A stretch of DNA of 64,000 nt from Salvator merianae (GCA_003586115.2 QVOM02000126.1:7621925-7685924), one strand, 5' to 3'; shown: positions 9,850 through 20,891, numbered from the stretch's first letter. Numbers and translations are program-made. Notes: generated by a model from the sequence alone, not told the origin.

Positions 9850-12242
9850 CTTTTTAAAAAGGGAGGAAAATCAAATGCTTAAAAGTCAGTCACTTCTTTC
9901 CTTGCTGACTGCCCCAGAAATGGTGGCAGGAAAATCCTCCCTGCAACTGAGGATTCTAACCACCAGCAATGGGATGAGTGATAAGCCTGGGTCTGCTAAA
10001 ATGAGATCGCATGAATTTAAGTGAAACCTGTTTCAGGAAGCCTTTCTATGTTTCCATGAGAAATCGTTTTCCTCCCCCAGCTTAAAATGATGCAAAGAAA
10101 GTGATGGATGAGACATTTTTCTGACTAAGAGTATGGAGACATTTTTCTAGTCATAGTAAAAAACAGGCCGATGGTTAATGGGAAATTACAACTGCTCTTC
10201 TGAAGAACCTCCCCTGTTAAATATGTAGGAAACTTTACCTTAGGGAAATTTTTTCAAGCTGTTACAAAACAAAACATGGCGACCATTCGGGCCAGGAAAG
10301 ACATAGCATCATTTTGGAGACGTGCACAATTCAGGTTTTGAGGTCCAGTTCACATCAAAACAAACCTTCCCATCATCATTAGAACTGGGTTGTGGGGCTC
10401 AACAAACTGACCAGTCAGCTCATCAAGCAGGCCAGCTGGTTCAGTCAGTTTACTGACTCAGTCCTATTTCCTCCTTTGGCCCACTTGTGCATCAAGCTGG
10501 TTGATGCTACTTCCTCCCCACTTTGGCATGTGCTACCTCTGGCTGCCACATTGCTATGAAATGCTGCTCCAGGATATCATGTTGCCAGTGGTGGCTCCTA
10601 GCTTTAAGGGTGGGTGATCACAAGCTTGGGTTAATCAATTGCTGACTCCGCTTCTTCTTGGTGCACCAATGCAAGACACCCTCCCGGGGGGTGGCATATG
10701 TTTGCGCAGCCAGCCATCGCCCCATCTGTGCCTGCTATCACTTGTCCTTAAAGCTATAAGGCGCCACTGCATGCTGCTCATGCTTGTGGCACCATTTCCT
10801 CTTCTGAGAAGACCTTGAACACAAGCAGTCCGCTTGCCAGAAGGCAGGCACCCAGGAACAGCACTTCAGAACAATATGGCGGGCGGCAGCAGTGCTGCCG
10901 TGTAGGTAGGCACAGCCTGAAATGGGAAGATGGTGGCCAAGTCTAAGTAGTCAGGCAACAGCATGTGACAGCCAATCAGGAAGCAGGGGAAAGCTTTCCT
11001 CATCAAGCTGTCTTGAGATTCAGCTCACTAGTGAGCAAAATCTCAAACTTTAGCCCAGTTCAGCTCACTAAGTGAGCCTACTGAACTGGGGGTTCATGCT
11101 GAGCTGGCTTGAAGCGGGTTGGCTCAGCACATCTTTACAACGTTGTTCTTTTGCTTTTATTAAATTTACCAGATACAATTGATATGCCTCCCCCAACGAA
11201 TATGAAGCATTTATAGGATGGGACAGGAAAACAGCAGCCACCCAGATATTACTGATTTAAGTCCCATTGCTCCTTTCCCCAATCATAGTGGCTGGGACTG
11301 ATGGAAAAGCGCAGGTCCAAAGTTTTGTTACTGCAGCTTTATGAAAACAAACCATTAACAAGGACCACCATTCTTGACAGGCATGGCAGATGATACGTTA
11401 TGGATGTGAACCCTTCTCTAAGATTATTCATAAGTAGTGTTTTCTCCTAAACACTCTTCAATTTTCCTCCCAAAAGAAACCACATTCCCCTCCAGGACAT
11501 CAATAACACTGGCCTACAGCAGAAACTAAAGCTAAGACAATAGTGTATTAATTTGCTAGGGCCAGTTAGTTTCTGATGTATCCTTCCTCATTTTCCTTGT
11601 TTAGATTATGGATCACGACCCAACAACCCTAAAAACTGCAAGTCAGCTACCAAATTTAACCTTCTTTCCACAGAGGCAGGGTAAGTTTAAGTTCGGGTCT
11701 TCCAGCTCTCATAACCATAACACACAAGGAATGGCCTTCAACAGGTAGAGACCGCTGGTCCATCTAACCCACAACTCTTAATTGATACTGGGCCTTGAAG
11801 GTCTCTGGCATAGGTCTTCCCCAGATGTTTCCCATCATTGTTCTGTGGTTTTCCTCTTACAAAAGGCCCTTCATTTACCCCAAGGTTGTGGAACCTGTAG
11901 CTTTCTGGGGGTTGCTGGACTCTAGTTCCCAGCACTTGTGTCAATGGGCAAGGATAATGGAAGTCTCAGACTTCATCCAGGTGTCGCTTAGTTATTCTGC
12001 TATATTTGGATATTCCAGAATAAAGCTCTCCCAGCAGTGCTTTATTCTGGAATATCCATACTTTATTCTGGAATATCCAAATATAGTGGAATAAGAAAGC
12101 GACATCTGGATGCAGCAGTCCCATTAGCGTCTGGAGGGCCACAGGTTCAGCAATCTTTATTATCCAGGATCCTTCACCCCCTCATCTTTGGAAGTTCTTA
12201 GTTAGGGAACGGGTTATTTTCTTTTCTGTTTTCATAATTCAC
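9850..12242 (-). other. DAAM1: DAAM1 intron (2,393 bp, GT-AG, phase 1)
   Basis: Donor g|gtgaat, acceptor taaaaag. It has a family D element at its 5' end (11974-12112). A stretch of about 10318-11136 has weak inverted ends (acgtgcac at one side, agcacatct at the other) and GC-rich interior, possibly a decayed family G relative. The rest is unremarkable. Confidence 0.88.
11974..12112. repeat. Family D foldback element
   Basis: Arms of about 52 nt (catccaggtgtcgcttag... and ...gcgacatctggatg) are inverted copies with about 46 matches. The unit ttattctggaatatcc is repeated three times inside. A clear target duplication was not found. Confidence 0.75.
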
Positions 12243-12301
12243 CTTTTCTCATTTTTTCTGCTTGCTCTTTCCATTGTTTCACTTCATTTTCATTAACCAA
12301 C
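12243..12301 (-). CDS. DAAM1: DAAM1 exon (window exon 9): start of coiled coil
   Basis: A 59-bp microexon, too short to stand out as an open frame, found from its splice context. It completes Met and encodes LVNENEVKQWKEQAEKMRK, ending with the G of a Glu codon. The acceptor is tctttctag and the donor g|gtgaat. The 19 residues are the same as in human DAAM1 as I recall (about residues 439-457), at the start of the coiled coil that leads to FH1. Phase 2 in and 1 out agrees with both neighbours. Confidence 0.95.
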
Positions 12302-12768
12302 CTAGAAAGAAAGAAAACAAAACCATGATCCCATACCAAGACAATAATCCCCCCACACTCACGAAGCTCAAGAATCCAAAATGAGGATTAGGTAAAGCCC
12401 AGAGGATTGGATCCACATGTATTTGTTCAATTAGTTCATTTCCCTCCCACAGAGCATTTTACAATGGTAAGGTTCTGTTTATAAGCCATTACCTTGAAAA
12501 TGATTTTTAAAAAAGCTGGGTTCATTAAGTGCTGCCAGATTTTGACAAAGACCAATCCACGCATAGGATAGATTGGGCTTCAGTAACAACGCTCCCTGAA
12601 CATTGGCAGAATTACCAGGATGCAAGGAATGTTCACAAACACCTGTCTTCATGGACTAAAATAATCAGTGATGAAATGCTGGTGAACTAATGCAAATTCT
12701 GGGATGCAGGTGAAAGGCACAAAACCTTCCAAGGTGACAATACTGTAGTAAAACTAGGAGCAAGCAAG

Positions 12769-12925
12769 GCCCTTTCTCCACTGGGTTTTATTCCAGATTA
12801 TATCCCAGAATAGGGACCTGCCATCTCCATGCCACCCAGGGCCTGCTGTAGCCTGCACCAGCATGTGGATGGCAGGTCCTTATTCCAGGATATAATCTGG
12901 AATAAGGTCAAGTGCAGAAAGAGCT
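12769..12925. mobile_element. Family A MITE, short copy
   Basis: Ends ggccctttctccactggg and aagtgcagaaagagc; the interior pair attatatcccagaataggg / ttccaggatataatctgg is inverted. Confidence 0.8.
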
Positions 12926-13289
12926 TAGATGTCTGCAAGAGCTGAAAAGTTTGGTTTTATTTGGCCCTGAGCTATTCAGTTCTGTTCAGTTCAGCTTGAC
13001 ACCTGAACTGAGGATTGCCACCCCAATTCAGCCAAACTGCTTGCAAACCAAACCTCAGTTGTTGAGCAGGGACCAATATCACTTTTACTCTTCCCTTATT
13101 ACTAGTATGCTCAGAAAGGGGAGAGAAAGAAGCCCACTGAGTTTGCGCTGTATTTAACCAGAACTGCTTGGCCAAACCAGGCTCAGGCTCAAGCAATACT
13201 CCACTTAGCCTGCTCTATATCCATACTGGCCAAATTGGTTTGGTTTGGAGCCATACTGAGCTGACTGAACTGGTCTGTACACATCCCTA
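12926..13289. mobile_element. Probable family G element, abutting a family A copy
   Basis: The right end tctgtacacatccctag matches the family G terminus (GTACACATNCCTA). The left end ttagatgtctgcaag is degenerate. The interior repeats CAGTTCAG/CTGAACTG, giving many small inverted pairs. Confidence 0.5.
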
Positions 13290-13348
13290 GAAGTGAGTTA
13301 TAGCACCTGTGTGGCTGGCTTGCTGAGCTTAAGGAGCAAAGACTTAAA

Positions 13349-13482
13349 CTGCCTCCGGGCGTCACTTGCTGATTCCAATATTTTTGAGTATTCCAGAATA
13401 AAACACTCCTCAAAGCGTTTACTTTGGGACTATCCAAAAATAACAGAATAAGTAAGCAATGTCTAGAGGCAGCTATACAGTA
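13349..13482. repeat. Family D foldback element
   Basis: Ends ctgcctccgggcgtcacttg and gcaatgtctagaggcagc are inverted. Interior gtattccagaataaaac and ggactatccaaaaataac match family D. Confidence 0.7.
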
Positions 13483-14561
13483 TTCCTTGAAAATGCTTTC
13501 TATGGTTCTAGGTAGGAAACATATTTTTGGGAATGACTTGCTGCCATCTATGAATGTGGCATCCATTTTTAAATTACTTTTTAAACAATGTGTCAATAAT
13601 GTCTAAAAATGGACGTCACTAAAAACTAGTCAGTGGGAAGCAGTGGGAAGGAAAGAGCATGTGCCTGCTTATGAACTCTCTGAAAGCATACGATTGGCCT
13701 TGATGGATCACATGACACATGAGTAAACTAGGTTTCGATCTGCTCTAGCAGATTCTCCTCACGTTTTCAGCTGCATGCCACAGAGTCCAGCCGGAAGCAT
13801 GGTGGAAAACCTTTTACCCAAATACGATTTTTATTTATACTAACAATTGGAACTGCTTCAATATCATCTAGAGTAATATACAGGATATACAATACTCCCC
13901 TGATATTTGCAAGGCTTAGGTTCCATCAAAATTGCTCGAATCTCAAAACTAGCACATATTGCGGGAGCTGGAAAACAGCCTCCCTTGTATGAAAGCAAAA
14001 ACCAAAAACCAGACAATCTTTGTTTTCTAGGAGTATACTTGACACTTTTGAAACGGCCGTGTCCCTCTCTTACACGGAGACAAAGTCTGATGGGTCAAGC
14101 ACCTAGTCTAGAAGAGGCAGGGTTGCCTGCTACTGTGCTGGCCTGTGCACTCACCTCACTGCATGGCCACTTAAGATTTTAGACCTGCTGGGACTTCACC
14201 CAGTCCCTGACAGACCTCTAAAATGATATTTTTTTTTTATAATGCAGAGGCCGGGCAACGGCAAAGCCCGGGCAGGCCTGAAATAGTAGGGCACAACACA
14301 ATGATGTTATCAATGATGTCACTGCATGCCTGATATGGCAGCTGGTGGTCTGTCCACTACAAGCTCCAAGAAGGTTGGGAAAAGCAGCCAGGAGCAAGGT
14401 GAGTTAATGTAAGTGCTCACCTTGCTCTAAGGCCGAGTCTGCTGAGAGTTCCACCTAGAAAGCCATTTCAAATGCCTCAAACAGCATTCAAAATTGCATT
14501 TTGCACACCCCTACCATTTCTTGTACCCACACATATAAACGCATGGATTTGGATAGCATAT

Positions 14562-14660
14562 TGATTTATTTATAACATTTGTATCCCAGCCTTCACCAGA
14601 AGGTCCCAGGGTGGGTCACAACATATGACAAAATAATTATTAAAAACATGCTTAAAAATA
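14562..14660 (-). repeat. L2-type 3' tail
   Basis: ttatttataacatttgtatc followed by ccagccttcaccagaaggtc and gggtgggtcacaac is the reverse of a LINE/SINE 3' tail; a similar one is at 56540-56600. Confidence 0.6.
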
Positions 14661-14827
14661 TAACTCAGCCAACTTTTCTGCCTTCCTCTATCGATTCTTA
14701 AATAACGAGAGAAGGTCGAAAACCCTCAGCCACAAATACACAAAGACCTGAATACAAAGCCTTGTAAATATTGTTGATCAAAACAGGAATTAAGAAAACC
14801 CATCCCACATAAATACATAATTTAAGG

Positions 14828-14945
14828 CAGTGGTTCTCAAATGGTGGTCTTCCAGATGTTCCAAAATTACTCCCAGCATTCCATGGGAATGGAATGCTGG
14901 GAATTGTTCAGGAACATCTGGAGGACCACAATTTGAGAACCACAG
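14828..14945. mobile_element. Family F: 118-bp hAT (Charlie-like) MITE
   Basis: Ends CAGTGGTTCTCAAATGGTGG and GACCACAATTTGAGAACCAC (then AG) are inverted copies of the well-known Charlie-type hAT terminus. The 8-bp duplication ATTTAAGG is perfect at 14820-14827 and 14946-14953. The interior is also palindromic (ccagatgttcc / ggaacatctgg and cattccatggg / ggaatg), so the whole element folds back. Confidence 0.92.
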
Positions 14946-15003
14946 ATTTAAGGTAGAGGTTGGGAGGTCTCAGTTTTAGCAGAAAGAGAGGAAGAACACT
15001 TAC

Positions 15004-15142
15004 ATTCTAACGACATTTTTAATATTAAAGTTCTCCAAGGGAGTTGTGTCAGGGTCTTGCCCTTTGTCATTCTGAATAACTATTTGTTGTATAATTCGGT
15101 CCAACAGCAACCAGTACTGGACAGTATTGCCATTTCTCTTAT
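15004..15142 (-). CDS. DAAM1: DAAM1 exon (window exon 8): end of FH3 region
   Basis: A 139-bp exon: finishes Tyr, encodes [45 protein letters not shown] and AT of the following Met. The acceptor is preceded by an unbroken pyrimidine tract of about 36 nt on the minus strand (plus-strand purine run 15145-15180). The donor is gtaagt, phase 2. About residues 393-438 of human DAAM1; human has RSGNTV and DPDSTP. This is the last part of the FH3 domain before the coiled coil. Confidence 0.97.
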
Positions 15143-15144
15143 CT

Positions 15145-15180
15145 AAAAAAAGGAGGAGGAGAAGAAGGAGAAGGAGAAGG
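15145..15180 (-). promoter_or_regulatory. Extended polypyrimidine tract at exon 8 acceptor
   Basis: On the plus strand this is an unbroken run of A and G only (aaaaaaggaggaggagaag and on). On the transcribed strand it is a pure C/U tract ending in the acceptor tttttag. It would be a strong U2AF-binding tract. Confidence 0.75.
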
Positions 15181-15426
15181 CAATCAATAAAGACTTTCAA
15201 AAGCAATTTTCAGGTAAGACTTCTGTCACTTCATATGACAACGCCAAAATCGTTTAAGAACCGCAGTACATTAACTGAGGAAGATACAGCTCTTAAGGCG
15301 CTTATTCTGATTGTGGTACAGAAGAAAAAAGAAGCCACAATAAAACTGTCATTGAGAAGAACATTTCACAGTTAAGGCAGACATCTGGATGCCTTAAAAT
15401 GCAGATAATCTATGTGTGGGGATTCT

Positions 15427-15645
15427 GGCTGATTTTGTACTTGCCAGTATACTGGACCAGCAAGTGTGCTAGGAGCCTGCACTCCACACGCTGGTGCGGC
15501 ATAAGGGAGGCTCCGCCCCCTGGGATGGTCTAAGGGGGTGGGATCTAAGGGGCCAGGGCTTCTCCTAGACTGCCTGCCCCATTGCACAGAAGTGAAGCTC
15601 CTAATATGGTTGCTGGTCCGGTATACTGGCCAGTGCAAATCTGCC
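15427..15645. mobile_element. Family B MITE (219 bp)
   Basis: Left ggctgattttgtacttgcca followed by gtatactggaccagcaag is the inverted copy of right ttgctggtccggtatactgg followed by ccagtgcaaatctgcc. The second copy is at 61187-61392. Confidence 0.82.
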
Positions 15646-16129
15646 TTCTGCCTCTGAAACGTAAGTAAGTGCTAACTTGCTCCAAATGGACATTGTGAAG
15701 GGTTGTTTAAGATTGCAAATCCAATGAAATAAGTGACATCTTGGAAATATATGGATTTTAAAATAAAGTCAAGGGCTCAGCACAGAACATAAAATCTGGC
15801 CCATACTATCAGGAAAGGACATTGTACAAGAGGGTAAAAGCATACCTTGGGCTTTTATGAATCCACAGGCAAATCCATAGAAATTGGTTACAATTAAAGA
15901 AAACCCTTCATGAAGCTTATCACTAGGACAGTATAATTAAGGCTCACCTTCTAGGTAACCATTGTTACTGCTTGGGAAGTGATAGCAACTATTTTTAAGG
16001 GAAGGGAAAAGCTATGCCCAGATCAATTTAAGCTTCCCCTTAGGCTGCCAGAAAGACTAGTGGCTTTAGTTCAAAGTTGCTTGGATTTGAATTCTATTTA
16101 CATGGAAAAATGGGGAAAGGTGATGTTGA

Positions 16130-16325
16130 ATGATTGTTCTTCCTCTTTCTGCTGGTCTAGGATAGTCAGGATAACTCTAAAGGCCATTTGCAGGAAATTG
16201 AGAGCAGGTGAGGGCTTTGCCTTTGTCTTCTGCCTGAGAAGGCCCAGAAGCAATTGGTGGGCCACTGTTTGAGATGGGATGCTGGATTAGGTGGACCATG
16301 GCATGATCCAGCAGGGCTCCTTTTA
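16130..16325 (+). mobile_element. CR1-like LINE 3' end
   Basis: ctctaaaggccatttgcagg, ctttgccttt, gcaattggtgggccactg and tgatccagcagggctcc are the standard 3' UTR wording of this LINE, recurring about a dozen times in the window. Confidence 0.85.
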
Positions 16326-16344
16326 TTTTCTTGTAGACAAATTT

Positions 16345-16640
16345 AGGCAGGTCTCCTGTATCAATGGCTACTAGAATGGATGCCTAGGTACCACTCCAGG
16401 TTGGAGAGACAGAAAGGATACCTCTTTTGTAGGGAAATTTATTTTCTGCCTGACAATGCCAAGGGGCAATTGGGCTGCTGTGTGAGACAGGATGCTGGAC
16501 TAGATGGGCTGTGGCCTGATCTAACAGGCTCCTCTTATGTTTTTATGTGGTGGATAAATTCATGGAGGACAGGTATATCAATGACTACTAGAATGGATAC
16601 CTATGTACCACCTCTAGGTTGGAGAAACAGGTATCTATTT
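16345..16640 (+). mobile_element. CR1-like LINE 3' ends, two in tandem
   Basis: A copy running to ctaacaggctcctcttatg (about 16535) is followed directly by a second start (ggataaattcatggaggaca) that ends near the AT-rich tract at 16640. Confidence 0.8.
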
Positions 16641-16980
16641 ATTATTTACATTTTATTTTTAAATATATATTATAGTTATTGATCCATTTTAGGATAGATA
16701 TGGGAATCAAAAGTCCTTTAAAATGAATAGATCCAGAAAAAGGATGAAGAACAAAAGAATATATCAAGCACTCTGAAAAAAACTCACTATGTCACCATAA
16801 TAATATAAATTTCTCTATATAGATTTCTATTTTTAAATCTGTTAAAATGTCAACATAAAAGCTGTAGTATAGTATCACAGTGAACAACATGAAATATAAA
16901 CAACATTACAAGATAAATATCATTAAAAGATACAGCACCAGCAAAATTGTAACTGTGCAAAAACAATAATTGCAAAAAAG

Positions 16981-17044
16981 ATGCAGACATGCATATAGTT
17001 CATAAGAGACCATTTGTCTTATAAACTATATGCATGTCTGCATA
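16981..17044. repeat. Near-perfect 64-bp hairpin
   Basis: Arm atgcagacatgcatatagtt (16981-17000, extending to 17010) is inverted at 17015-17044 (ataaactatatgcatgtctg and on). Arms are about 29 nt with one or two mismatches and a loop of about 5 nt. No known family is recognised. Confidence 0.85.
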
Positions 17045-17097
17045 TTTCTTATAATACTTGTTGTCACGATACTATACTTGCAGTTTTTATGTGCAGT

Positions 17098-17594
17098 TTA
17101 TTTGCACTTACTTCTAGTCCTCATCTAGGAGGGGACTACAGATCTCCCTTTTGCAAGCCAGTCCAGTTTGAGGGTGGCCACACCTCCTGAGAGTACGCTC
17201 TGTCTGCACTAGATGGAGCGTAGTCCAGATCAGGTGGCTCCTGATCCAGTCTAAATCCGGAGTACTAACGGATTTATTTAAACAGGCCCATCAGTGTACT
17301 AGCCGATGATAAACTGGACCAAGGAGGTGTGCAGAAACCATGCATCCATGGTCCAATTGATTATGGGGGACACATTTTAGTGATGCAATAAGGTGCACCA
17401 CCAAAATGGGCTTTCAAGGGGCACCGAGGCCAGGAACTTTTGGAGCTTGCATGAGCTTCAGGGCTGATGTAGGGTCTAGACTGGGAAAGCGGTCTGAATG
17501 CTGATGGTCTTGTTCCAGGCCAAGAACATTTGCTTGATCCAGATCACAACAGGACCATCTGATCCAGATCTCTAAGTTAAGTGCAGAAAGGCCC
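17098..17594 (-). mobile_element. Family A MITE, long copy
   Basis: Ends ttgcacttacttctagtcc and aagtgcagaaaggccc; the interior matches other long copies (gtctgcactagatggagcg). Confidence 0.75.
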
Positions 17595-18192
17595 AAAGAC
17601 TACTGAAGGAAGAGCATCAAACCTAGTCAAACTGAATGCTCACAAGTTTGTGGTCCCTTCCAGCTCCACAATTCTGACTGTGTCTCTTTAATGCTGTAGA
17701 TGTTTGAGAAAAAAGCAGTACTCTGCAGGTTTAAAGCCTGCATTCAGACCCTTCTCCAAGCTGAAATGGAGTGAAACAGAAAAGTACTTGGCTTCCATCC
17801 TCTGTATCGTTTTCCAGCTAGCTGCAATTCCCTTAGATACTGTTTTTGCTTCCATGATTCAGAAAAGCTATGACCAAACAGACAAAATGCAAGGAGGAAT
17901 ATTTAAGACTGCAGGACTCAAGCAAACCTAGCCTTTCTCAGCTGCTATCTATCCACAAGCAATGTCTAGGGTAAAATATTTGGGTGGTTTGAAGCAGTGG
18001 TGATAAATGTCAAGCCCTCCAAGACTGCTGGGTCCTCAGTTTCTTACGCCTGGCTGGCTGACACATACTTCTGAACTATGCTAATGCCTCTGGCTCGCTT
18101 GAATGCAGAGATGTGTGTGCACACATAGCCATGTACGATTTTTGCAAGATTGGAGTTCAATCTACTGCAATATAGAGGGAAGAGGCAAGTCT

Positions 18193-18364
18193 TTGGCTTT
18201 TTCAGCACTGAACCTTATATCCCAGAACAGGGAGCTGGCATCCACATGCTAGTGCGGACTACGGCAGGCACTGGGCTGGGTCTGATGTAGTCTGCACCAG
18301 CATGTGAACGGCAAGCCCCTATTCCAGGATATAATCCAGTGTCAGGCCCAATGCATAAAGGGCC
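18193..18364. mobile_element. Family A MITE, short copy
   Basis: Ends ctttttcagcactgaacctt and ggcccaatgcataaagggcc; interior cacatgctagtgcggac and gcaccagcatgtgaacgg are inverted. Confidence 0.75.
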
Positions 18365-18414
18365 TTCTTCTTAGCCAATCTTATCTCTGGCCTTGCCTGT
18401 GCCTTTCTTCTTGG

Positions 18415-18793
18415 GTGTTTTTGCACCTTCTACCTAGGAACAGGATAACTATCCTGTCCTAAAGTGGAACTGAACCTGCAGCACAGACACTGTCTGCATT
18501 GTGAGGTCCTCAAACAGAACACCAGCATGATACTGGCATTCACAGTGTCCTGCTTCTGTTCCTCACCATGACAACGATCAGGAAGCGTCCGGACACTGCC
18601 ATGGTGACCGGCAATGCCGTGGATCACGCAGGTGCACTGGTGCGATCACACAGATGCAGCCTGCCACATCGCGCGGCTGTGCATTTGCATCTGGAAGACT
18701 GCTCCCGATGTCAAGCGCATCCGCAAAGTGCGGAGGCACTTGCCTAGTAAGCATCTGTACGCTCACTAGCAAGCAAGTGTGAAAAGGCCCCTA
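18415..18793 (+). mobile_element. Family C MITE
   Basis: Left gggtgtttttgcaccttc, right agcaagtgtgaaaaggccc. The right part carries ctcactagcaagcaagtg, matching the start of the 60344 copy in reverse. Confidence 0.72.
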
Positions 18794-18845
18794 ATTTCCA
18801 CTCAAGGAACAGCACTTTATTTTTGTGTGTGTGTTTTTGACTTAC

Positions 18846-18963
18846 AAGGCATTTGGAGACAGTGGTGAAGGATGGACATAAAGTGCGGATACGCTTCTGT
18901 GTGAGTCAGCCTCTTCCTTGTGAGCTCAAACATCTGGGTAGCGCTTTTCGTATCTATATGAAC
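18846..18963 (-). CDS. DAAM1: DAAM1 exon (window exon 7): FH3 C-terminal part
   Basis: A 118-bp exon of 39 residues plus one base: [39 protein letters not shown], then T of a split Tyr codon. The acceptor is cccaacacag and the donor gtaagt, phase 0 in and 1 out. About residues 353-392 of human DAAM1; the human sequence has HSEAYP where this has HTEAYP. The split codon T|AT rebuilds the conserved MPYKR motif across the next junction, which fixes the donor. Confidence 0.96.
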
Positions 18964-19510
18964 CTGTGTTGGGATCAGGAAAAATAACAGGGAGTGACTT
19001 TGGTATTTCCAAAAGGTAATTAAGCTTAAGCTCTCAGTTGCATCCCAACCAAAACAGTCTCTGCCCAGCATGTGGTCTGCGTTATGGACGGCTGGGTGGC
19101 CCCCATTAACCTTTGCTTTGCAAATCTATATTCATGCACATTACTAAACCCAGATTCGATTTTGAGGGCTGACAAGAACTCTTGTGAGCTGCACCTGTCC
19201 TTTACAACGGCCAGGTAAATTGGGCTGTCGCTGGTATACGTTCAAAAACCAATGATGAATGCAGCATTGCTTCAAGAGTATCAGTCAAATTTTCCTAGGA
19301 TTCTCAATAAACATGAATTTTGACAGTTCATTGTAACGTATAGATACTCACCAAAGGAGAAGAAAATAATTGATATACTCTATGCCAGTGTAGGTGAGAC
19401 AGTTTTGTGAAAGTTAATAATTCAGAATACCTCAAACCATTTTGGACAAGCGTTTGGAGATTAGCAGAAGTTCACAGTGCAATGCACAATAAGGTAAGAG
19501 GCATACTTAC
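18964..19510 (-). other. DAAM1: DAAM1 intron (547 bp, GT-AG, phase 0)
   Basis: Donor gtaagt, acceptor ccaacacag. The shortest intron; no repeat or other feature is recognisable inside it. Confidence 0.92.
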
Positions 19511-19577
19511 CAGCTCGAATCGTTTGGCAAACTCCAACTCGTCTTCATTTCTAAGCATCTCAAAAAAGTCTAAATGC
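19511..19577 (-). CDS. DAAM1: DAAM1 exon (window exon 6): FH3 to dimerisation helix
   Basis: A small 67-bp exon: completes Arg and encodes HLDFFEMLRNEDELEFAKRF then EL. The acceptor is ctgtgccag and the donor gtaagt (phase 0). About residues 331-352 of human DAAM1, matching it without change as far as I recall. Only 547 bp of intron separate it from the next exon, the shortest intron in the window. Confidence 0.96.
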
Positions 19578-19671
19578 CTGGCACAGGAAGCAGGGTGCAA
19601 GGAAGAGAAAAAGAGGGAGAAAGGAAACCATTATTGCATTGGATGCAACCGACTACTGCATTAATAGTCTA

Positions 19672-20106
19672 AGGCTCTTTCTGCACTTATTCCTTAATTC
19701 CGGAATAAACTTCTCGGCCTCACTGATCCGCACATAAATGCAGATCGGTGAGGCCCCACCCTCTGCAGCTACACTCCGTCTGCATTAGACAGAGTGTATC
19801 CCTGATCAGGAAGGACCTGATCAGGAATACCAATAGACTTGATTAAACGGGTCTACTGGTGGACCAGTAGGCCCTGGTCTAGAACATGAGACATATGCAG
19901 AAGGCATTTCAACAGCACCCTCAGAGTGTTCAAAGCCTGGCCTCAAAGTCCACGCGTGCTTCGAGGCCGGGGAGCAGGTTGGTCAGGGCCAACACCCATG
20001 CAGACAGTGCAGTTCCAGACCACACCTTTCCATTTTTGGAACTAGCAGGCCTGGCTATTCCAGACCCACTGATTCCAACCACAGGTCTTTCAGTGCAGAG
20101 ATTTCT
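19672..20106 (+). mobile_element. Family A MITE, long copy
   Basis: Left aggctctttctgcacttatt, right cagtgcagagatttct, with CTA and TTA immediately outside. Interior gtctgcattagacagagtg and cctgatcaggaataccaata match the 52035 copy. Confidence 0.78.
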
Positions 20107-20249
20107 TTAGCAGGCCAGCCATCATTGACATTCTGAGCAGAAGGACACAAGTCCTTTGGTAAGTCATCATCTCAGTAGTTCTGCAGAGCATCAGAGGCTT
20201 CCAAGACCTGGACTGCCTCCAGGTGAGAGGGAAACCACGTATTCACCCT

Positions 20250-20530
20250 GGCCTTGCATTGGGAATGTCGGACTTTTCGGTGGCCTTCCCAAATGCAACG
20301 CCATTTGCAACATGTGGTTTTCCCATGATAGCCTCATTTCCTGCCTATCTGGTGAGGTGCATACGAAGTCATCTCGCTGGGAACTTTCAGAAGCCAGCAA
20401 GCACAGGGAAAAACAACCAAAGGGGGAGGATACTTGGTTGGCTCCTGGACGTTCCTAGCAAAGTGACTGCAAATACAGCTTACCAGAGGCGCATGTAAAC
20501 AAATCTGTGCCAGGAGTTTCTGTCCACATC
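20250..20530 (+). repeat. Interspersed segment shared with 1500-1690
   Basis: Contains gaggtgcatacgaagtcatc, gggaactttcagaagccag and aaacaaatctgtgccagg, close to the 1500-1690 text. The family is not recognised. Confidence 0.55.
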
Positions 20531-20891
20531 TGGTGGGACATAGCAAGAGGCTTTTGCCGCCTGGAGACAGCACTGAATAGAAGAAACAAAAGAAGTAGAA
20601 CCAGCTGTTCCGACCATACTGATATGCAGTATCTCCTTTCAGAAGGATATCAAGCCAGTAGGCAGAGACCACATGGCTGGTTGCACCCATGCTGTTTGGT
20701 ATTTCTAAAAGTCACCAGAATTGTACAACAGCTCAATTTAAAGCAAAGGTAGCTGGAGACACAGAGGCCTTGTTGTTGTTATTTTTCAGAAGACACAAAC
20801 TCCAGGAAGAATGAAGAGGGACACCCAAAGAACAGATGCTGTTATAAAAACAACAAACTAACAACCAATGCAGTATATCCAGCAAACGTAC

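Larger units (their letters stand above)
12302..15003 (-). other. DAAM1: DAAM1 intron (2,702 bp, GT-AG, phase 2)
   Basis: Donor gtaagt, acceptor tttctag. It holds a family A short copy, a family G-like element, a family D element, an L2-like tail (14562-14660) and the 118-bp family F hAT element. Nothing is recognised in 12320-12760 or 13490-14550. Confidence 0.9.
15143..18845 (-). other. DAAM1: DAAM1 intron (3,703 bp, GT-AG, phase 1)
   Basis: Donor gtaagt. The acceptor follows a long pyrimidine tract. It contains a family B element, two tandem CR1-like 3' ends, a 64-bp hairpin, a family A long copy, a family A short copy and a family C element. Stretches 15650-16120 and 17600-18190 show nothing recognisable. 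Confidence 0.9.
19578..20891 (-). other. DAAM1: DAAM1 intron (1,314 bp, GT-AG, phase 2)
   Basis: Donor gtacgt, acceptor ctgtgccag. It is mostly a family A element (19672-20106) plus a segment (20250-20530) that is also present near 1500-1690. Confidence 0.9.

Noticed and set aside
18817..19071. Longer open frame around DAAM1 window exon 7
   Set aside because: The parts before 18963 and after 18846 are intron; the splice sites and split Tyr codon define the real exon.
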